NCBI RefSeq assembly: GCF_000002515.2
Contig: NC_006041.1
Coordinates: 1,798,001 to 1,862,000, forward strand
DNA from: Kluyveromyces lactis
Lineage: Eukaryota > Ascomycota > Saccharomycetes > Saccharomycetales > Saccharomycetaceae
DNA length: 64,000 nt
Direction: 5' to 3'
Under the pieces are notes generated by a model. It was not told the origin of the DNA and searched no databases. It worked only from the letters and a program-made list of their open reading frames with translations. Shown here piece by piece: positions 20,512-30,626 of this stretch (within the stretch, counting starts at the first letter, position 1; the number at the start of each line of letters is the position of its first letter). The translations under genes were made by a program, and so were the position numbers.

Positions 20512-20968
20512 GTATGTTTTATACGTGGGTACTATTGTGCTTTGTGGAGTAACCAGCGGATGCAATACAATGAGAGAACAGTGCGATTACATGTTTAGAT
20601 ATATTTGAAAGAGTTTTGAATTGATGGAATGAATTAGAAAATGTTTTAGATCACTGAGGGTGAATGACAGTTACCAAGGAATAATCAGTGGGAAGTCCGT
20701 TATGGTGTAGCAAAAAACTAGCGAACTGAGGAGATTCATACGAGTAAAGAAGCGGCTTTCTAATATCGAAGGTGGGAAGTACGGGATAGTATACAACCAA
20801 GAAGGCGAAATTATTTGTGAAGTAATTAACTCAAAGAGAAAACATCGTTGGTGGCATCTGAAGTTATCTTATATAACTACTCTGTGAAAGTACAAGCAAA
20901 AGCTAATTAACGGCAATCAAACGAAAGAAAAATTTACTAACATCTTTTACTAAAGCTTTTATCTACAG
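20512..20968 (+). other. Candidate intron in the RPS8 5' leader
   Basis: A consensus yeast 5' splice site GTATGT at 20512-20517, a perfect branch point TACTAAC at 20935-20941, and a 3' splice site CAG ending at 20968, 27 bases after the branch point. The AG is nine bases upstream of the RPS8 ATG. The predicted size, 457 bases, is typical of ribosomal-protein gene introns. A TATATAA near 20870 inside this span offers a competing unspliced promoter model. I saw no snoRNA inside. Confidence 0.5.
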
Positions 20969-20977
20969 TAAAGCAAA

Positions 20978-21583
20978 ATGGGTATTTCTCGTGATTCTCG
21001 TCACAAAAGAGCTGCTACCGGTGCTAAACGTGCTCAATTCAGAAAGAAGAGAAAGTTCGAATTAGGCCGTCAAGCTGCCAACACCAAGATCGGTACTAAG
21101 AGAATTCATCCTGTTAGAACCAGAGGTGGTAACCAGAAGTTCAGAGCTTTGAGAATTGAAACTGGTAACTTCTCCTGGGCTTCCGAAGGTGTCGCTAGAA
21201 AGACCAGAATCACTGGTGTCGTCTACCATCCATCCAACAATGAATTGGTTAGAACTAACACTTTGACCAAGGCAGCTATCGTTCAAATCGATGCTACCCC
21301 ATTCAGACAATGGTACGAATCTCACTACGGTCAATCTTTGGGTAAGAAGAAGAACACTAAGGCTGAAGAAGAAACCGCCACCACCTCTAAGAACACTGAA
21401 AGAAAGTGGGCTGCCAGAGCTGCTGAAGCTAAGATCGAACACGCCGTTGACTCTCAATTCGGTGCTGGTAGATTGTACGCTGCTATCTCTTCCAGACCAG
21501 GTCAATCCGGTAGATGTGATGGTTACATTTTGGAAGGTGAAGAATTGGCCTTCTACTTGAGAAGATTGACTGCTAAGAAATAA
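20978..21583 (+). CDS. RPS8: 40S ribosomal protein eS8
   Basis: 201 residues, against 200 in S. cerevisiae Rps8. The basic N-terminus [19 protein letters not shown], the central [16 protein letters not shown]-like block and the C-terminal [19 protein letters not shown] are family hallmarks. Codon use is very strongly biased to preferred yeast codons (AAG, AGA, TCT, GGT), as in highly expressed genes. One gene corresponds to RPS8A (YBL072C) and RPS8B (YER102W). Confidence 0.98.
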   Translation: MGISRDSRHKRAATGAKRAQFRKKRKFELGRQAANTKIGTKRIHPVRTRGGNQKFRALRIETGNFSWASEGVARKTRITGVVYHPSNNELVRTNTLTKAAIVQIDATPFRQWYESHYGQSLGKKKNTKAEEETATTSKNTERKWAARAAEAKIEHAVDSQFGAGRLYAAISSRPGQSGRCDGYILEGEELAFYLRRLTAKK

Positions 21584-21894
21584 GTCAACTCCTTCGCAAA
21601 TTAACATATACGCCAATTTATCAAAACTCCTTATTAACCGTTATTATCACAGCCAAAGGTTCTTTTGGTCATTTTATATCTTTACAAATGTATAAAATAT
21701 AATAAGTCATAGTATTTTTACTTATAACTTTCTCAGTTTCAGTACCATCAGTACTTATGCAAGGTAGTTAAAACTCTGGCTCCGATTACTAGCTCAAGAT
21801 GTCCATCTCAAAAGCGTGTATCTACAGAATGTTGAGAAAACGATTGTTATGGAATAATGTACGAACAGTAGACAAGATGTATGTTATGTGATAT

Positions 21895-21988
21895 AATGAT
21901 CAGAAAAAAAGGCAAAAGTGTTTATCTGCATGATTCAAAAAAGAGAATTCAGTACAGGTCTGTGTAAAATTTGTTTCATCACGTTAAA
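21895..21988 (-). ncRNA. SNR56: Box C/D snoRNA, snR56 (U25) type
   Basis: On the minus strand: box C GTGATGA (21976-21982), the guide CACAGACCTGT, box D' CTGA (21949-21952) and box D CTGA (21900-21903), about 83 bases from C to D. The guide is perfectly complementary over 11 bases to ACAGGTCTGTG of 18S rRNA. The fifth base upstream of the CTGA box pairs with the first G of AGG, the position I recall as Gm1428 in yeast (human Gm1490, guided by U25). In S. cerevisiae SNR56 lies just downstream of RPS8A (YBL072C), the same relative place. The terminal stem is not obvious, so the ends are approximate. Confidence 0.78.
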
Positions 21989-22032
21989 ATAAAATGAAAA
22001 GCATAAAAGGCCATAACAGAGTGTCACAGCCC

Positions 22033-22052
22033 CACTGTTCCTCTGAACAGTG
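22033..22052 (-). promoter_or_regulatory. AGAG-tetraloop hairpin 5' of the snoRNA (candidate Rnt1 site)
   Basis: A perfect 8-bp inverted repeat CACTGTTC/GAACAGTG with a 4-base loop. Read on the minus strand the loop is AGAG, which fits the AGNN tetraloop recognised by yeast RNase III (Rnt1). It lies about 50 bases 5' of box C, and a few lower pairs (ACA/TGT) may extend the stem after an internal loop. Rnt1 is known to cleave precursors of many independently transcribed yeast snoRNAs. Confidence 0.6.
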
Positions 22053-22448
22053 TGTTTGTCGTTAGATTCACCGGACATTGATTGGGTTAATGAATGAAAG
22101 TGAGGTTATAGAGACGAAGACCATATTCTCTTCTAAACGTGAGTCGAGCAGTTTATAAATATTATGAAAGCAATTTCTTTCAGTTTTTTTTTATACTTCG
22201 AACTGGTGAAAAACTGTTGATACTTTTATACTCATGGATCATGTATGACGATGCAGGTTGTTGGCTTTAGCGCAGAGCTTCATAAAGCATTAGGGCACGC
22301 CATAAGGTGCAATCTATGGAACATGAATATCTAGTTTATATGTCTACTCTGATAATCAGATCTTTCGGTCCGTGTTAGTGCTTCCCATATTCGACGTAAA
22401 TCCCATCTCTTTTGTAGTCATAGGCTTGGATTCTCGGCACGACACAAT

Positions 22449-23522
22449 ATGAATATCTTTCTAGATAACGTACCTGTTGGTACTACAATAGGCATTGATT
22501 TGAACCATTTCCAATTACCAGCTTCACAACCGTTCCATGGATTCAAACATATACCGAAACATGAGGGGAACACCGTTCATATCTTACATTTCCAACGAGA
22601 TGAGAGTGGGATAAGATACGGGTACTGGATTAACTCAGATCGTCAAAAGTTCATCAACTTCCAATTCGATCCAATCAGGGAAATAATGGTACCTCAATTG
22701 GAAATTGACAACAACTCTGCTGTAAATAAGTTCGATAACTGCCAACATTTGATGGTAGAATACCCAAGCAATGAGTATTCCGAGGAATGGCAAGAATTAG
22801 TGAAATATATCCGCTGGAAGGAAGTTAGACTATGGTGCGAAAGCGAATTCAACAGCGAGTCATATGTATACGTAGATTCCTCAATGACCAGCATGGAAGA
22901 AGCCAACATGCTTCAGAAAAGGGTTGGTGATGTTAGACACAATATGATATTGGCACCAACAGATGAGATCACGTTTCGATATACTCCAATTCGATTCAAG
23001 GACCCTGAATCGATGAGGCCCGAATTCAAGATGCAAGACTTTCTCGATAAATCGTGGTATCTAATGCAAGTGATACTAATAAAATATCATTACTCAAATT
23101 TGAAATCATTATTCGGAGAACTACAATTCAGTTACTTGAACAGCATATTGTTCGCCAACTATGGATCCAGTTTACAATGGCATAACATAATTGAACTAGT
23201 CTGCTTCAGCGATTGCCTTACAGAAGGAAAGTATAAAGAGATTATGGAACAATTGGATAGTTTGTTATGCACGCAGATGAAGAGAATACCGGAAGAATAT
23301 CGAGAATTTCTCATCAACATAGAACTTTTGCAAAAATGTGTCAGGCGCAGTAAAGTGCCATTACCATCTTGGAAGACGTTAATCCAGGAACAATTCCTCA
23401 ATGAGACGTATATTGAAGAAGAAGATCAAGACCACGAAGGTAGCTACAACGAAGATGACAACGAAGACGAAAACGAATATGCACCAGCGATAGCATCCCA
23501 GGTGGTATACACTAGCAGATAA
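22449..23522 (+). CDS. AAR2: U5 snRNP assembly factor Aar2
   Basis: 357 residues, against 355 in S. cerevisiae. Aar2 holds cytoplasmic Prp8 in a U5 precursor and keeps Brr2 off until nuclear import. The N-terminal beta-rich domain shows PVGTTIGIDLNHFQLP, QPFHGFKHIP and the IRYGYW segment, and a helical C-terminal half follows. It ends in a very acidic tail (EEEDQDHEGSYNEDDNEDENEY) before the last 14 residues. The order RPS8-AAR2-SSA matches YBL072C-YBL074C-YBL075C. Confidence 0.93.
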   Translation: MNIFLDNVPVGTTIGIDLNHFQLPASQPFHGFKHIPKHEGNTVHILHFQRDESGIRYGYWINSDRQKFINFQFDPIREIMVPQLEIDNNSAVNKFDNCQHLMVEYPSNEYSEEWQELVKYIRWKEVRLWCESEFNSESYVYVDSSMTSMEEANMLQKRVGDVRHNMILAPTDEITFRYTPIRFKDPESMRPEFKMQDFLDKSWYLMQVILIKYHYSNLKSLFGELQFSYLNSILFANYGSSLQWHNIIELVCFSDCLTEGKYKEIMEQLDSLLCTQMKRIPEEYREFLINIELLQKCVRRSKVPLPSWKTLIQEQFLNETYIEEEDQDHEGSYNEDDNEDENEYAPAIASQVVYTSR

Positions 23523-24411
23523 CAACCACAAGGGAAAAACCAATCACGTGACAGCTACTTACGAATCTATATTTTCAGAACCTGCCAGAGGGGACTAGAA
23601 AAAACCCGCAAGCGAAGGAGCAAATGCCACAAAGTCACGTGACTAATTGCTACTCCGGATAAAAATTTTGACGCACAATGCGGATCAAGCTTTAGTCCTC
23701 GCTTAGACAGGTTAGGACAGGACATGACATGGAAGGAAATTCACTCAACAGAATATCAGACAGCGCCCGAATGGTCTGACCTGAACCGTGTAGTACCCAG
23801 CCTAGCTCCCAACACTATCATTACGTATCGAATCACACAGAAGAGAACCTGAAAAGAAAAGTGGTGCTTTTGTGGTGGATCGTTATGGAACATCTGCAAT
23901 TTGCAAAGTGCAGAAAATAGGGAAAAAGAAAACTAAAATAGAATTTTAGGAAGCTTCTCGGTCTTTCTAAGGGCGAAAAGTAAGATAATTGTGCGATGAG
24001 CTGGGATTATTATAGAACGAGACCGAGAATTAGTTAACATATGGGTTTGCATTCGAATTAAATTAGCAAAGTGAGTTTTTCATGGTTTTCAATTAGGGGA
24101 AGGGTATAGAAGCCTATAGAATACTGTAGAATAGGGGAGAAGTTAGGATGTTTGAGTCTCAAATAATTGTAAACTCTGATTGGGTTCAGAGTTACTTGAG
24201 TTTTGTATATAAGGGTGGATCAATTGAGGGAATTAAGAAATGTGAAGGGTAGTTCTATCTCTCTTTCTCATTTTATTATTCTAATAATTCAATTGATATA
24301 CTAGTCGTAACGAATCAAGCAAAAGGTATTATATTAGTCCTAAAACCACTATTATAATAAGTCTAAAGAAGAGCAAAGCAATAATCAACTAGTAAAGAAG
24401 GAAGAACAAAT
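23523..24411. promoter_or_regulatory. HSP70 upstream region with HSE, STREs, E-boxes and TATA
   Basis: Two CACGTG boxes (23545-23550 and 23636-23641), AGGGG stress elements at 23589-23593, 24095-24099 and 24133-24137, a heat-shock element centred on GAAGCTTC (23950-23957, with a degenerate TTT unit in phase at 23945-23947), and a TATATAAG box at 24206-24213, about 200 bp before the ATG. The arrangement fits Hsf1- and Msn2/4-controlled SSA-type promoters. Confidence 0.6.
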
Positions 24412-26364
24412 ATGTCAAAAGCTGTTGGTATTGATTTAGGTACTACTTATTCGTGTGTTGCACATTTCACCAACGATCGTGTGGAAATTATTGCCAACGA
24501 TCAAGGTAATAGAACAACTCCATCTTACGTTGCCTTTACCGATACAGAAAGATTGATTGGTGATGCAGCAAAGAACCAAGCTGCTATCAACCCATCAAAC
24601 ACTGTTTTCGATGCTAAGCGTTTGATTGGTCGTAAATATGATGATCCAGAAGTACTTAACGATGCTAAGCATTTCCCATTCAAGATTGTCAACAAGGATG
24701 GTAAGCCCAACGTTGAAGTTGAATACAAGGGTGAAACTAAAGTGTTCAGTCCAGAAGAAATTTCTTCTATGGTCTTAAGTAAGATGAAGGAAACCGCTGA
24801 AGCTTACTTAGGTACCAAAGTTAATGACGCTGTTGTTACCGTTCCAGCTTATTTCAACGATTCTCAAAGACAAGCTACCAAGGATGCTGGTACCATTGCT
24901 GGTTTGAACGTCTTGAGAATTATTAACGAACCTACTGCTGCTGCCATTGCGTACGGTCTAGATAAGAAGGGAACTTCCGAACATAACGTCTTGATCTTCG
25001 ATTTGGGTGGTGGTACTTTCGATGTCTCCTTGTTGACTATTGAAGACGGTATCTTCGAAGTTAAGGCCACCGCAGGTGATACTCACTTAGGTGGTGAAGA
25101 TTTTGATAACAGATTGGTTAATCATTTGGCCAATGAATTCAAGAGAAAGAACAAGAAGGATTTGACCAATAACCAAAGATCTTTGAGAAGATTGAGAACT
25201 GCTGCTGAAAGGGCTAAGAGAGCTTTGTCTTCTTCATCTCAAACATCTATTGAAATCGATTCTTTATTCGAAGGTATTGATTTCTACACTTCTCTAACAA
25301 GAGCTAGATTTGAAGAATTATGTGGTGATTTGTTCAGATCCACCTTAGATCCGGTTGAAAAAGTCTTGAAGGATTCTAAGTTGGACAAGTCTCAAATCGA
25401 TGAAATTGTCCTTGTTGGTGGTTCTACTAGAATTCCAAAGGTCCAAAAATTGGTTTCTGATTTCTTCAACGGTAAGGAACCAAACAGATCTATCAATCCA
25501 GATGAGGCCGTTGCCTACGGTGCTGCTGTCCAAGCTGCTATTTTGACAGGTGATCAATCTTCAAAGACTCAAGATTTGTTGCTATTGGATGTTACTCCAT
25601 TGTCTTTGGGTATTGAAACCGCCGGTGGTATCATGACGAAGTTGATTCCAAGAAACTCTACCATTCCAACCAAGAAGTCTGAAATCTTCTCCACTTATGC
25701 TGATAACCAACCTGGTGTGTTGATTCAAGTGTTTGAAGGTGAAAGAACAAAGACAAAGGATAACAACTTATTGGGTAAGTTTGAGTTGTCTGGTATCCCA
25801 CCAGCACCAAGAGGTGTCCCACAAATCGAAGTCACCTTTGATATCGATGCTAACGGTATCTTGAACGTTTCCGCTCTAGAGAAGGGTACCGGTAAGACCA
25901 GCAAGATTACTATCACTAACGATAAGGGTAGATTATCCAAGGAAGATATTGAAAGAATGGTGTCAGAAGCCGAGAAGTTCAAGGTCGAAGATGAAGCCGA
26001 AGCTGAACGTGTCCAAACAAGAAACTCTTTGGAAGCTTATGCTTTCAGCTTGAAGAACACTGTCGGCGAATCTGGATTCAAGGAGAAGGTTGATGCTGAT
26101 GACGTCTCCAAACTACAAACTGCTGTGGAAGAAACTATCAGCTGGTTAGATGGATCTCAAGCAGCTTCCACAGATGAATACAAGGAAAGACAAAAAGAAT
26201 TGGAGGATGTTGCTAACCCAATCATGACCAAGTTCTACAGCGCTGGCGGTACCCCAGCTGGCGGTGCTCCAGGTGGTGCCCCAGGTGGCTTCCCAGGTGC
26301 TCCAGGCGGTGGTGCTGCTCCAGGTGGCGGTGATTCCGGTCCTACTGTCGAAGAAGTTGATTAA
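24412..26364 (+). CDS. SSA3: Cytosolic HSP70 chaperone, Ssa class
   Basis: 650 residues. The nucleotide-binding domain (about 1-385) has the signatures [30 protein letters not shown] and [16 protein letters not shown]. The substrate-binding domain and lid follow, then a Gly/Ala/Pro-rich tail (GGAPGG repeats) and the C-terminal EEVD that binds TPR co-chaperones, which marks a cytosolic form. It acts with Hsp40s and Hsp90 in folding, translocation and stress. Synteny equates it with SSA3 (YBL075C) and SSA4 (YER103W), the stress-inducible pair. Length agrees with Ssa3 (649). A strong preferred-codon bias shows high expression. Confidence 0.97.
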   Translation: MSKAVGIDLGTTYSCVAHFTNDRVEIIANDQGNRTTPSYVAFTDTERLIGDAAKNQAAINPSNTVFDAKRLIGRKYDDPEVLNDAKHFPFKIVNKDGKPNVEVEYKGETKVFSPEEISSMVLSKMKETAEAYLGTKVNDAVVTVPAYFNDSQRQATKDAGTIAGLNVLRIINEPTAAAIAYGLDKKGTSEHNVLIFDLGGGTFDVSLLTIEDGIFEVKATAGDTHLGGEDFDNRLVNHLANEFKRKNKKDLTNNQRSLRRLRTAAERAKRALSSSSQTSIEIDSLFEGIDFYTSLTRARFEELCGDLFRSTLDPVEKVLKDSKLDKSQIDEIVLVGGSTRIPKVQKLVSDFFNGKEPNRSINPDEAVAYGAAVQAAILTGDQSSKTQDLLLLDVTPLSLGIETAGGIMTKLIPRNSTIPTKKSEIFSTYADNQPGVLIQVFEGERTKTKDNNLLGKFELSGIPPAPRGVPQIEVTFDIDANGILNVSALEKGTGKTSKITITNDKGRLSKEDIERMVSEAEKFKVEDEAEAERVQTRNSLEAYAFSLKNTVGESGFKEKVDADDVSKLQTAVEETISWLDGSQAASTDEYKERQKELEDVANPIMTKFYSAGGTPAGGAPGGAPGGFPGAPGGGAAPGGGDSGPTVEEVD

Positions 26365-27035
26365 ACGTGACGAGATTGATTATTCTCTCATCCCATACCT
26401 CACAATTAACGATTAACGTCTTTTCTCATTCATCATACATTGCCAATCTTATTTTTTTTTATTCATTTCGGTAGACTGATAAAGGCTTCAATTGATGGGA
26501 TCTAATTAATTATTAATTAAATCACTCATGCGATCTAGTACTCTCTACAATTCGTGTACAAAAGTCCTTGTACACCATGGTTTATACATACATATACAAA
26601 GGTTACTAAATATCATAAATTATCATCATTTATTAAAGATTTCAACCACGTTCAAGCTTCACTCATCGCAGCGTCGATTTGGCGAGAGGTGAGATGTTGG
26701 CACATTTGTAGATTCTTTATTTCACAGAATCCATCGTCATCCGCTGCGGCAGGACAGAGTGACGGATTTGACTTTAAGATAATTTTGATATCATGTGACA
26801 GCAAGACATATCACGTTTGACGACTTTGATAATTTTTGAAAAATTCGAACTCTGGAATCGATTGGAAACTATGACTCTAAACGGATTCGAAAAAGCTCTA
26901 GTTGATTTGAAATAGCGTAGTTTTATGTCACAAAATACTTTCGTTCGTCCATAAACCTTTTCTGTAAGCTTTTGCAAGCTGTGATCAAGTTAAGCAAACG
27001 ACACATCACTTTCTATCTTATAATTAAGAGAGAAA
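26365..27035. other. Spacer HSP70-ILS1
   Basis: 671 bp. A nearly palindromic TTAATTAATTATTAATTAA at about 26502-26520 lies in the HSP70 3' region. A TGACTC core (26872-26877) is a possible partial Gcn4 site for ILS1. No gene seen. Confidence 0.4.
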
Positions 27036-30000
27036 ATGGCTGCCGAAGGTAACACTTATTTCTCTTTCCCGGAAGAGGAAGAGAAAGTCTTAGCCTTCTG
27101 GAATGAAATTGATGCTTTCCATACTTCTTTGAAGCTTACTGAAGATAAGCCTGAATTCTCCTTCTTCGATGGTCCTCCATTCGCTACTGGTACTCCCCAC
27201 TATGGTCACTTGCTAGCGTCCACTGTGAAAGATATCGTTCCAAGATATGCTACCATGACAGGACATCACGTTGAAAGAAGATTCGGTTGGGATACACATG
27301 GTTTGCCAATTGAACACATCATTGACAAGAAACTGAACATCACCTGTAAGGAGGATGTGTATGCATTCGGTATCGACAACTATAACAATGAATGTAGGGC
27401 TATTGTTTCCACTTACGCTGAGGAATGGAGAAAGACTATCGGCCGTTTAGGTCGTTGGATTGATTTCGATGACGATTACAAGACAATGTATCCAACTTTC
27501 ATGGAATCTATCTGGTGGGCGTTCAAGGAATTATTTGACAAGGACCAAGTTTACCGTGGTTACAAAGTTATGCCTTATTCGACCGGTTGTACCACCCCAT
27601 TGAGTAACTTTGAAGCTCAACAAAACTATAAGGACGTCAATGATCCTGCAATTACCATTGCATTCAACGTTATTGGTCAAGAAAAGACTAAACTTGTTGC
27701 TTGGACTACTACCCCTTGGACTTTACCATCTAACTTGGCATTATGTGTCAATCCTGAGTTCGAATACGTCAAGATTTACGATGAAAACAAGGATACCTAC
27801 TTCATCCTTTTGGAATCTTTGATCAAAACTCTCTACAAGAAACCAGCTCAAGAAAAATATAAGGTAGTAGAAAAGATAAAGGGTAAGGATTTGGTCGGTT
27901 TGAAATATGAACCATTGTTCCCATACTTTGTAGACGAATACAAAGACACCGGTTTCAGAGTCTTAGGTGACTCATACGTTTCTAACGATTCCGGTACTGG
28001 TATTGTTCACCAAGCTCCTGCATTCGGTGAAGACGATAACAGAGTTTGTTTAGAGCATGGTGTCATCCGTGAAGATACGCCAGCACCAAACCCTATTGAC
28101 GATGTTGGTAAATTCACCAAAGAAGTCAGTGATTTCACTGGAATGTACGTCAAGGACGCTGATAAAGAAATCATCAAAAAATTGCTTGCTTCCGGCCACA
28201 TCCTGTTGAACTCTCAAATTCGCCATAGTTATCCATTTTGTTGGAGATCTGATACTCCATTGATTTATAGAACTGTTCCTGCATGGTTCGTGCGCGTTAA
28301 GACCATCATCCCACAATTTTTGGAATCGGTCAAAAAATCTAACTGGGTGCCAACTGTCATCAAGGAAAAGAGATTTTCTAACTGGATTGCTAATGCTCGT
28401 GACTGGAACGTTTCCAGAAACAGATACTGGGGTACTCCTATTCCATTGTGGGTATCCGAAGATTATGAAGAAATGGTATGTATCGGTTCTGTTGAAGAAT
28501 TGAGAGAGCTCTCCGGTGTCCAAGATATCACAGATTTACATCGTGACTCCATCGATAACATCACCATTCCCTCCAAGAAGGGTAAGGGTGTCTTAAGAAG
28601 AATCGAAGAAGTGTTTGACTGTTGGTTTGAATCTGGTTCCATGCCATATGCATCTCAACATTACCCATTTGAGAACACTGAAAAATTCAGCCAGAGAGTT
28701 CCAGCTAATTTCATTTCTGAAGGTTTGGATCAAACCAGAGGTTGGTTCTATACTTTGGGTGTTTTGGGTACTCATCTATTCGGTGAAGTTCCTTATCGGA
28801 ATGTTATTGTTAGTGGTATCGTTTTGGCTGCTGACGGTAAGAAGATGTCCAAGAGTTTGAAGAACTTCCCAGATCCAAACATCGTCTTGGAGAAATATGG
28901 TTCTGATGCTTTGAGACTGTACTTGATCAACTCTCCAGTTTTGAAGGCTGAATCTTTGAAGTTCAAGGAAGAAGGTGTTAAGGAGGTTGTTTCCAAGGTT
29001 TTGTTGCCATGGTGGAACTCTTTCAAGTTCTTGGATGGCCAAATTGCTTTGTTGAAGAAGAATTCTGATGTTGACTTCAAGTATAACCCACACCTGAAAT
29101 CGGATAATGTCATGGATAGATGGATTCTTGCCTCTCTACAGTCTTTGGTAGCTTACATTCATCAAGAAATGAGCACCTACAAACTTTATACAGTGGTTCC
29201 AAGACTACTAGATTTTATTGATGAATTGACAAATTGGTATATCAGATTCAATCGTCGTCGTTTGAAGGGTGAAGGTGGTGTCGAAGACTGTTTGAAGGCT
29301 TTGAACACTTTATTTGATGCATTGTTCACATTTGTCCGTGCTATGGCTCCATTCACTCCATTCTTATCGGATAACATTTACTCCAAGTTGAGACCATTCA
29401 TTCCAGAGGAAGTATTGGCTCAATACAGTAAGGATTCTAGATCCGTCCACTTCTTGAGCTATCCAGAAGTCAACGAAGATCTTTACGATGAAGATATTGA
29501 AAAAGCAGTTAAGAGAATGCAATCTGTTATCGACCTTGGTAGAAATATTCGTGAAAAGAAGACTATTTCTTTGAAGACTCCATTAAAGACCTTGGTCATT
29601 CTACATTCCAATCCAGATTACCTAAAGGACATCGAAGCATTGAAAAAGTACATTGTTGAAGAATTGAACGTCCGCGACATCATCATCACTTCCGAGGAGG
29701 AAAAATACGGTGTGGAATACAGAGCAGTTGCTGACTGGCCAGTATTAGGTAAGAAGTTGAAGAAGGATGCCAAGAAGGTCAAAGACGTTCTACCAACTCT
29801 AACTTCTGCCCAAGTCAAGGATTACTTGTCTACCGGTGAAATTGAAGTAGCAGGTATTCAATTGGTAAAAGGTGATCTAAGTGCCATTAGAGGGCTTCCT
29901 GAATCTGCTGTTCAAGACGGACAAGAAACCAGAACTGATAACGATGTCTTGATCATTCTAGATACCAAGATCTACGATGAGCTAAAAACTGAAGGTCTTG

Positions 30001-30257
30001 CTAGAGAATTGATCAACAGAGTTCAAAAGCTGAGAAAGAAGTGTGGTCTTGAAGCCACAGATGATGTCATTGTCAAGTATGAATTAGTTAAAGATACCAT
30101 TGACTTTGAGAATATCGTCAAAGATCATCATGACATGTTGACTAAGACATGTAGGTCTGAAATCCTGAAGGCTGAAGGATCAGAAACCAATCCACTTGCT
30201 GATGAAGAACTATCTATCAACGATACCATCTTCAAGTTGAAGATTTTCAAATTATAG
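27036..30257 (+). CDS. ILS1: Cytoplasmic isoleucyl-tRNA synthetase
   Basis: 1073 residues, against 1072 in S. cerevisiae Ils1. Class I synthetase that charges tRNA-Ile in the cytosol. The HIGH-type motif is HYGH at 55-58 in PPFATGTPHYGHLLA, and the KMSKS loop is at 603-607 (DGKKMSKSLKN). The editing domain (CP1) lies between them, with TTPWTLPSNLALCV. The anticodon-binding region begins after about 680 (NWYIRFNRRRLKGE). There is no organelle-targeting extension. Codon bias is high. YBL076C follows SSA3 in S. cerevisiae in the same orientation. Confidence 0.98.
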   Translation: MAAEGNTYFSFPEEEEKVLAFWNEIDAFHTSLKLTEDKPEFSFFDGPPFATGTPHYGHLLASTVKDIVPRYATMTGHHVERRFGWDTHGLPIEHIIDKKLNITCKEDVYAFGIDNYNNECRAIVSTYAEEWRKTIGRLGRWIDFDDDYKTMYPTFMESIWWAFKELFDKDQVYRGYKVMPYSTGCTTPLSNFEAQQNYKDVNDPAITIAFNVIGQEKTKLVAWTTTPWTLPSNLALCVNPEFEYVKIYDENKDTYFILLESLIKTLYKKPAQEKYKVVEKIKGKDLVGLKYEPLFPYFVDEYKDTGFRVLGDSYVSNDSGTGIVHQAPAFGEDDNRVCLEHGVIREDTPAPNPIDDVGKFTKEVSDFTGMYVKDADKEIIKKLLASGHILLNSQIRHSYPFCWRSDTPLIYRTVPAWFVRVKTIIPQFLESVKKSNWVPTVIKEKRFSNWIANARDWNVSRNRYWGTPIPLWVSEDYEEMVCIGSVEELRELSGVQDITDLHRDSIDNITIPSKKGKGVLRRIEEVFDCWFESGSMPYASQHYPFENTEKFSQRVPANFISEGLDQTRGWFYTLGVLGTHLFGEVPYRNVIVSGIVLAADGKKMSKSLKNFPDPNIVLEKYGSDALRLYLINSPVLKAESLKFKEEGVKEVVSKVLLPWWNSFKFLDGQIALLKKNSDVDFKYNPHLKSDNVMDRWILASLQSLVAYIHQEMSTYKLYTVVPRLLDFIDELTNWYIRFNRRRLKGEGGVEDCLKALNTLFDALFTFVRAMAPFTPFLSDNIYSKLRPFIPEEVLAQYSKDSRSVHFLSYPEVNEDLYDEDIEKAVKRMQSVIDLGRNIREKKTISLKTPLKTLVILHSNPDYLKDIEALKKYIVEELNVRDIIITSEEEKYGVEYRAVADWPVLGKKLKKDAKKVKDVLPTLTSAQVKDYLSTGEIEVAGIQLVKGDLSAIRGLPESAVQDGQETRTDNDVLIILDTKIYDELKTEGLARELINRVQKLRKKCGLEATDDVIVKYELVKDTIDFENIVKDHHDMLTKTCRSEILKAEGSETNPLADEELSINDTIFKLKIFKL

Positions 30258-30626
30258 ATGTTGAAATGTATATAAAGTGGGAAAAAATGTATAGCAGTTA
30301 CGTTTCTCTAGTGAAACGAAACCCGTCCGTACTACTTATAAATTCACCACATTTAATTAATTTAATTGCAATTATTGGCTCCGTAGATCACCTCTGCTGA
30401 TTCTCTAGCAACAGTCGATCTCATATCTTATTTCGAATATAATGTGTATATGTAATTCTAAGGCGTTTTCAGTTTATGAAGTTAATCGAACAAAAAACCA
30501 TATCTCTAGACCAGCATCATTAAACGCCAAAAGGATTAAGGTTATTTCTATGTACGCTGGGGAAAGAAGCCTGGAGCAGGCCGTCCGGTGTATTGCAGAC
30601 GTTAATCCACAACTTTGAAGCTCTAC
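30258..30626. other. Spacer ILS1-RTT105
   Basis: 369 bp, AT-rich. Nothing specific recognised. Confidence 0.4.

Larger units (their letters stand above)
19690..20977. other. Long spacer DPH3-RPS8
   Basis: About 1.3 kb between divergent genes. It holds CACGTG at 19972-19977, a perfect Rap1-type site at 20014-20025, the GC-rich island at about 20097-20400, and a candidate RPS8 leader intron at 20512-20968. No protein gene is supportable; a 106-codon plus frame at 20157-20477 has no family resemblance. Confidence 0.6.
21584..22448. other. Spacer RPS8-AAR2 containing a minus-strand snoRNA unit
   Basis: 865 bp. It carries the snR56-type snoRNA (21895-21988, minus) and the hairpin at 22033-22052. 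TTTATAAA at about 22153, read on the minus strand, could be the TATA of the snoRNA transcript. The remainder is the RPS8 terminator and the AAR2 promoter. Confidence 0.55.
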
